Positions 60,513-64,000 of a DNA stretch of 64,000 nucleotides are shown piece by piece. Every line of letters begins with the position of its first letter. Position 1 is the first letter of the stretch. Made by a program: the position numbers and the translations under genes. The notes beneath the pieces were generated by a model that did not search any database, was not told the DNA's origin, and saw nothing but the letters and a program-made list of their open reading frames with translations. The DNA is from Streptomyces sp. NBC_00341 (lineage in GTDB: Bacteria > Actinomycetota > Actinomycetes > Streptomycetales > Streptomycetaceae). The stretch spans positions 4,278,001 to 4,342,000 of the forward strand of contig NZ_CP108002.1 of assembly GCF_041435055.1 (NCBI RefSeq), written 5' to 3'.

Positions 60513-60616
60513 GTACACCGTTTGAGACCTCCCACGAGCTGATCTGTCGCGCGTCGCACGCACCTGTGCGCCGTGCTGATTCCCGCTGCGGATTTCTCAC
60601 ACTGAAAACGGTGTAC
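60513..60616. promoter_or_regulatory. Pair of 11-bp inverted half-sites upstream of the DUF1062 gene
   Basis: GTACACCGTTT (60513-60523) and AAACGGTGTAC (60606-60616) are perfect inverted copies 82 bases apart in the 300-base gap 60321-60620, the second ending 4 bases before the GTG start of the DUF1062 gene. Candidate operator pair or remnant of element ends. Nothing else is visible in this gap. Confidence 0.5.
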
Positions 60617-60620
60617 CCCT

Positions 60621-61199
60621 GTGCTCAACAACTGGGTCGTCATGCCCACTTGCCTTCCGCTCGTCCTGCGCCGCTGCCATACGTGCGCGTCCGGGAGCTT
60701 CCGGGCGAACGGCAAGTTCCGCGTCAACGCCAACCACAAGCTCCTCGATGCGTGGCTCCTCGCGCTCTGCACCACGTGCGGGGAGACCACCAAGCTCACG
60801 GTCCTGGAACGGGCGCACGTGCGCTCCATCCGGCCCGAACTGCTGGACCGGATGCACGACAACGATCCCGGCCTGGCGGCCGAGCTGCTCCAGGACCCGG
60901 TCCTACGGCGCCGCAACCACATCGCCCTCGACTGGACCGACGCCTGGCGCCTCGACACCGGCGAACCGGCTGGACCGGCTGAACCGGATGGACCGGATGG
61001 TGACATGGACCGCGAGGTGATCGACGTATCGGTCCGCTTCGCGGCGCGGATTCCGGTCCGGCCGGTGCGGCTGATCGCCGACGGGTGCGGTCTCTCGCGG
61101 GCGGAGGCCGGCAGGCTGATCACGGACGGAAAGCTCGTCTTTGCGATCCGCCTGACCGGCAGAACGGCCGCCGACTTCACCTTCATGCTGAAGCGCTGA
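60621..61199 (+). CDS. DUF1062 family protein
   Basis: A 192-residue protein with the DUF1062 pattern: WVVMPTCLPLVLRRCHTCAS, RANGKFRVNANHKLLDAWLL, CTTCGETTKLTVLERAHVRS, PELLDRMHDNDPGLAAELLQ and NHIALDWTDAWRLD. Four cysteines (CHTC and CTTC) could bind zinc. The C-terminal part (about 130-190; IADGCGLSRAEAGRLITDGK) resembles S4-type RNA-binding helices. Function unknown. GTG start at 60621. The stop codon lies within a short tandem repeat. Confidence 0.8.
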   Translation: MLNNWVVMPTCLPLVLRRCHTCASGSFRANGKFRVNANHKLLDAWLLALCTTCGETTKLTVLERAHVRSIRPELLDRMHDNDPGLAAELLQDPVLRRRNHIALDWTDAWRLDTGEPAGPAEPDGPDGDMDREVIDVSVRFAARIPVRPVRLIADGCGLSRAEAGRLITDGKLVFAIRLTGRTAADFTFMLKR

Positions 61200-61226
61200 A
61201 GTGCTGAAGTGCTGAAGTGCTGAAGG
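61187..61226. repeat. Five copies of an 8-bp unit across the DUF1062 stop codon
   Basis: GCTGAAGT-type unit at 61187, 61195, 61203, 61211 and 61219. The second copy contains the TGA stop (61197-61199). Confidence 0.85.
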
Positions 61227-61250
61227 CTCTACCGGCGGCGCGCTGAGTGA

Positions 61251-61286
61251 GCCGGGCCCGGTTCCGTATGTCGGACCGGGCCCGGC
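61251..61286. terminator. Hairpin between convergent genes
   Basis: Arms GCCGGGCCCGGT (61251-61262) and ACCGGGCCCGGC (61275-61286) with a 12-base loop that itself contains CCG/CGG pairing, between the DUF1062 gene and the convergent secreted phytase-like gene. Confidence 0.75.
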
Positions 61287-61297
61287 GACAGGGCTCG

Positions 61298-62482
61298 TCA
61301 GCGGGAGCGGATTCCCAGCGCGACGAACTGAGTGACCGCGTCGTCCGCGAAGTTGTCGTCACTGACCAGGACCAGCGACCGTTCGCCGCCCCGAAGGGCC
61401 GGGCCCCACGTCATGCCCTCGGTGTTGTCGACGGTGGACAGGCCCAGGTCGTCGAAGTCCGCGACCAGCTTCTTCCGCATCGGCTGGACCCGGTGGCCGG
61501 CGAGCGAGTCGACGTTCCGCACGTCGGTCGCACCCCGGGTGGTGGCGTCGTAGAGCCGGATCTTGTAGCCGGAGCCCGCGACCCAGCTGCGTTCGAGTAC
61601 GAGGAAGCGGCTGGGGTCGTCGGGGAACGCGAGGATCGAGGACACCCCGGTGTCCGGCCCCCACGGGCTGGTCGGGTCCGACGCGGCGAAGATCTTCTCC
61701 AGCGGATAGGCGAACTGCCCGAGCACGTCGCCCTTGCGGCTCTGCTGCGTGACGCGGACCAGGGCGCCGTGTTCCAGGGTCGGTTCCGGCCCGTCCTGGA
61801 GCAGCGGGCCCTCGACCGCGCTGGTCAGCACCCGGTCCCTGTCCCCGAACGTGATCGCCTCGACGGCCTTGTTCCGCCGCAGGCCCCGATCGGTCATCGT
61901 GTTCTCGTAGTTGGCCGGCAGCGGCAGCTGTCCCCGGTAGGCACCGTGGCGTCCGGCGAACTGGATGGACGGCTGGATCAGCGGTTCACTCGCCGACTTG
62001 GGCCGGTCGCCCTCCTGGGCCCACCAGTACCGGCAGCTGCGCGGGTCCACCCGCACCTCCTCCGGGTCCACCGCCTTGCCGTCCCCGGCGCTCGCGGGCG
62101 GGTAGACGGAACCGTCGGGCTGGAGGAACGGGTGCGTGCCGGTGAAGTCGACGGAATGCACCCCGGCGCCGTCCACCGCGATCTTCGCGGTGTAGAAGCG
62201 GGCGGGCTGAAGAACAGAGCGGTCGTCGCTGATCGCGACGTACTCACCCGTGCACGGGTTCCGGTCGAGGCCGGACAGACCGCCGACCGTCGTGCCCTGG
62301 AAAGCGAGTTTGTGCGGAACGATCTTCTCGCCCAGCAACCGGGCCTGCGCCCCGATGCGGGACTTCACAACGGATTCCGTCCGCGCGGCAGCGCCGTCCG
62401 ACTGGGCCGCCACAGCGGGGGCCACCGTCGTCACCAGCACCAGGGCCGCGAGAGAGGCGCGGCGGAACAAGGAAGATTTCAT
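61298..62482 (-). CDS. Secreted esterase-like/phytase-like beta-propeller protein
   Basis: A 394-residue exported protein. The signal is MKSSLFRRASLAALVLVTTV ending AVAA at about residue 26. The domain is of the esterase-like activity of phytase (phytase-like) family: VGGLSGLDRNPCTGEYVAIS, FYTAKIAVDG, DGKAVDPEEVRVDPRSCRYW, NKAVEAITFGDRDRVLTSAV, FLVLERSWVAGSGYKIRLYD and NTEGMTWGPALRGGERSLVLV. A beta-propeller fold is likely. Hydrolytic substrate unknown. Confidence 0.85.
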   Translation of the reverse strand: MKSSLFRRASLAALVLVTTVAPAVAAQSDGAAARTESVVKSRIGAQARLLGEKIVPHKLAFQGTTVGGLSGLDRNPCTGEYVAISDDRSVLQPARFYTAKIAVDGAGVHSVDFTGTHPFLQPDGSVYPPASAGDGKAVDPEEVRVDPRSCRYWWAQEGDRPKSASEPLIQPSIQFAGRHGAYRGQLPLPANYENTMTDRGLRRNKAVEAITFGDRDRVLTSAVEGPLLQDGPEPTLEHGALVRVTQQSRKGDVLGQFAYPLEKIFAASDPTSPWGPDTGVSSILAFPDDPSRFLVLERSWVAGSGYKIRLYDATTRGATDVRNVDSLAGHRVQPMRKKLVADFDDLGLSTVDNTEGMTWGPALRGGERSLVLVSDDNFADDAVTQFVALGIRSR

Positions 62483-62624
62483 GTAAGCGATCTTGTCCCG
62501 GTGCGCCTACAGCTCGCAGTCACCCGTAAGCGTGATGGGGTGACGCAACAGAGTGACGTGAGGATTGGACGGTTACCGGCCTTGTCCCGCAGGCGAGTTG
62601 GCCGGTGGTCACATCACCGAGCGA

Positions 62625-63068
62625 TCACGCGTGCTTGACCAGGGTCTTGGAGCAGGTGGACGCGGAGCCCTTCACGTAGCAGACGCTGAGGAGGACCGTC
62701 TCTCCCTCCGTCAGATTGCCGGTCGTCCACGGGCTCTCGTACCCGGCGGAGTGGCCGCGCGTGGTGGCGATGCGGTGGATGGTCCCGGAGTCGAGGTGCG
62801 CCTCGATGCCGTAACCATCGGCCAGGCCGTCGGACGCCAAGAACGCGTCCCCGGGCCAGCCCAGCTCCGGCTTCGGGTCGGAGTTCCAGTACATGTAACC
62901 GGCGTGCTTGCCGTCCCTGAGAACCACGATCTGACCCCAGCCGTCCCCGGACGAGGTACTGAACGTGATCGACGCGGCGCTCGCGGGGGCGGCGCCGGCC
63001 ATGAGCGTCCCGGCGGCGGCCAGGGCGGTCGCGGCGAACAGGGTGGTGGCCCTCTGAATGAACTTCAC
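62625..63068 (-). CDS. Small secreted protein of unknown function
   Basis: A 147-residue protein. The GTG at 63068 is chosen for AGGAAG upstream. Signal peptide MKFIQRATTLFAATALAAAG with cleavage after ASAA (about residue 32). The mature protein is beta-rich and aromatic: ITFSTSSGDGWGQIVVLRDG, HAGYMYWNSDPKPELGWPG, and a C-terminal cysteine pair (CYVKGSASTC). I do not recognise a family. Divergent from the next secreted protein gene across a 300-base gap (63069-63368) in which I see no clear site. Confidence 0.7.
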   Translation of the reverse strand: MKFIQRATTLFAATALAAAGTLMAGAAPASAASITFSTSSGDGWGQIVVLRDGKHAGYMYWNSDPKPELGWPGDAFLASDGLADGYGIEAHLDSGTIHRIATTRGHSAGYESPWTTGNLTEGETVLLSVCYVKGSASTCSKTLVKHA

Positions 63069-63368
63069 TGGCTTCCTCAACTCCGCATAACTGCATGGCG
63101 AACTGACGTACGAACAGCTGAGTCGCGATCATAGGCTTCGCTCAGCACCATTTACTACGGCCCGTTCCCAGGAACCCAGCTCCGCCGACGCTCGTTTCGC
63201 GCGCTCCGCCACAGGAGGGAACGGTCAGGTCGGCCGCACTGCCCTACGTGCGTGCCGGGGTGGCGAGGCAGCCTCGTACGGGTGGAACGCAGCATCAACC
63301 GTTGAACACGGAGCGAGGTCACCCACATGCTCTACGTGACCGAATGCCGGGCTCCAGCGGGAGAACTC

Positions 63369-63800
63369 ATGATCAGCATCAAGCGGACACACGTCGCCGT
63401 CGCCGCCTCCGTCGCCCTCGCGCTCGCCGCGGGAGGAGCGATCGCCACCGCCGCCACGGGTGACACCCGCGCGCCTTCCGCCGCACCGGTAGCGGTGGCC
63501 CCCTACGCACGGGCCGCTGTGCTCGCGGACGCCACCGGCAAGGTGGTTCGGGCCAAGGGGGTCACGTCGGTCACGCGTGTCTCGAAGGGCCGGTACTGCG
63601 TGAAGGTCTCGGCGTCCGGCTTCGACGTCAGGACGGCGGTACCGCAGGTGTCCCTGGGGATCACGACCGCGCTGAACGTCGGCATCGGAGTCTCACGCAC
63701 CCTTCAGCCCGCCTGCAAGAACGACCCCAAGTCAGTGCTTGTCCGGACCATCCGCGCCAACGCGGTCAACGACGAACCCTTCAGCCTGACCATCGCCTGA
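63369..63800 (+). CDS. Small secreted protein of unknown function
   Basis: A 143-residue protein from ATG 63369 (GGGAGA upstream; the longer frame from 63327 lacks a ribosome site). Signal MISIKRTHVAVAASVALALA with cleavage near residue 31. The mature part contains VLADATGKVVRAKGVTSVTR, RYCVKVSASGFDVRTAVPQV and LQPACKND, with two cysteines that may pair. The pattern is typical of small secreted Streptomyces proteins of unknown function. Followed by a terminator-like hairpin. Confidence 0.75.
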   Translation: MISIKRTHVAVAASVALALAAGGAIATAATGDTRAPSAAPVAVAPYARAAVLADATGKVVRAKGVTSVTRVSKGRYCVKVSASGFDVRTAVPQVSLGITTALNVGIGVSRTLQPACKNDPKSVLVRTIRANAVNDEPFSLTIA

Positions 63801-63823
63801 GCGCGGCGCCCTCGGGGGCGCCA

Positions 63824-63862
63824 GGGTGGGCGAGAGCGGCGGCGCCGCAACCTCGCCCACCC
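63824..63862. terminator. Hairpin between the secreted protein gene and the gene at the window end
   Basis: Arms GGGTGGGCGAG (63824-63834) and CTCGCCCACCC (63852-63862) around a GC-rich loop that contains a second stem (GCGGC/GCCGC). Lies between convergent genes. Confidence 0.75.
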
Positions 63863-63888
63863 CATGTCCCCGTCCGGGACGCGGGTGA

Positions 63889-64000
63889 CTAGTCCTCGTC
63901 GTTCGAGTCAAAGCCGCCGTTGGTGTCCAGCGTGTACTGGATCCCCCCACTGGTGTCACCATTGCTGTACTGCGCGCTGAAATTCTGGAAGTCCGTGTCG
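63889..64000 (-). CDS. Protein of unknown function (N-terminal part outside the window)
   Basis: Only the last 36 codons are visible, ending in TAG (complement of CTA at 63889-63891). The C-terminus reads DTDFQNFSAQYSNGDTSGGI, then QYTLDTNGGFDSNDED, rich in Asn, Gly, Asp and Ser. No family is recognised. The acidic tail would suit a secreted or cell-surface protein but this cannot be tested from the fragment. Confidence 0.55.
   Translation of the reverse strand, partial: DTDFQNFSAQYSNGDTSGGIQYTLDTNGGFDSNDED

Noticed and set aside
1..64000. tRNA, rRNA and CRISPR genes
   Set aside because: No cloverleaf-like sequence with conserved T-loop, no rRNA motif and no regularly spaced direct-repeat/spacer array was seen. 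The 13-bp and 8-bp arrays have no spacers.

Overview
The window is a 64 kb piece of a high-GC actinobacterial chromosome, almost certainly Streptomyces or a close relative. Supporting signs are the very high G+C with strong third-position GC, frequent GTG/TTG starts, mycothiol-linked and SARP/AfsR-type families, and long hairpin terminators without U-tracts. From memory, the housekeeping order (metG, aspS, a SpoIIE/PAS phosphatase, an SseB-like gene, a 608-residue acyl-CoA dehydrogenase, a secreted D-Ala-D-Ala carboxypeptidase) resembles the conserved core of Streptomyces chromosomes on one side of oriC. A perfect ParB-binding palindrome at 49691-49705 fits an origin-proximal position. I could not check synteny.

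Layout. 1-16 kb is core: DUF2630, FUSC exporter, S4-domain protein, VWA protein, a two-component system, metG, a 480-bp nested inverted repeat, an L,D-transpeptidase-like lipoprotein, aspS, a PAS-GAF-PP2C-ATPase regulator, an AI-2E family permease and a pirin. 16-37 kb is an accessory island that looks like an undescribed natural-product gene cluster. 37-64 kb returns to core and mixed genes: SseB-like, acyl-CoA dehydrogenase, Uma2, M18 aminopeptidase, a SARP regulator with well-formed operator repeats beside it, a thioredoxin/NHL protein, nitrilase, MFS/GntR and TetR/esterase pairs, a DD-carboxypeptidase, and a run of secreted proteins.

The island begins with a LuxR-type regulator (16061-17050) and a 54-residue secreted peptide (17270-17434). 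The first tight operon encodes a nucleotide-sugar dehydrogenase, a free-standing A-PCP-C/E NRPS protein, a CE4 deacetylase, an MFS exporter, an ATP-grasp ligase and a VOC protein. A perfect 22-bp-stem hairpin follows. A second run encodes an Ldh-type dehydrogenase fused to a decayed ABC-ATPase-like domain, a Gfo/Idh/MocA oxidoreductase, two xylose-isomerase-like TIM barrels, a sulfotransferase, a second ATP-grasp ligase, a family 2 glycosyltransferase, CysD, CysN and a sulfonate-type ABC ATPase/permease pair. Six of the gene junctions are 4-nt stop/start overlaps or tighter. Together the genes suggest a sulfated, sugar- or cyclitol-containing aminoacyl metabolite: sulfate or sulfonate enters through the ABC pair, CysDN makes APS (APS kinase must come from elsewhere), the sulfotransferase decorates the scaffold, the ATP-grasp enzymes make amide bonds, and the MFS protein exports the product. 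I do not recognise a known product for this gene combination.

No rRNA, tRNA, CRISPR array, transposase or integrase gene was seen.
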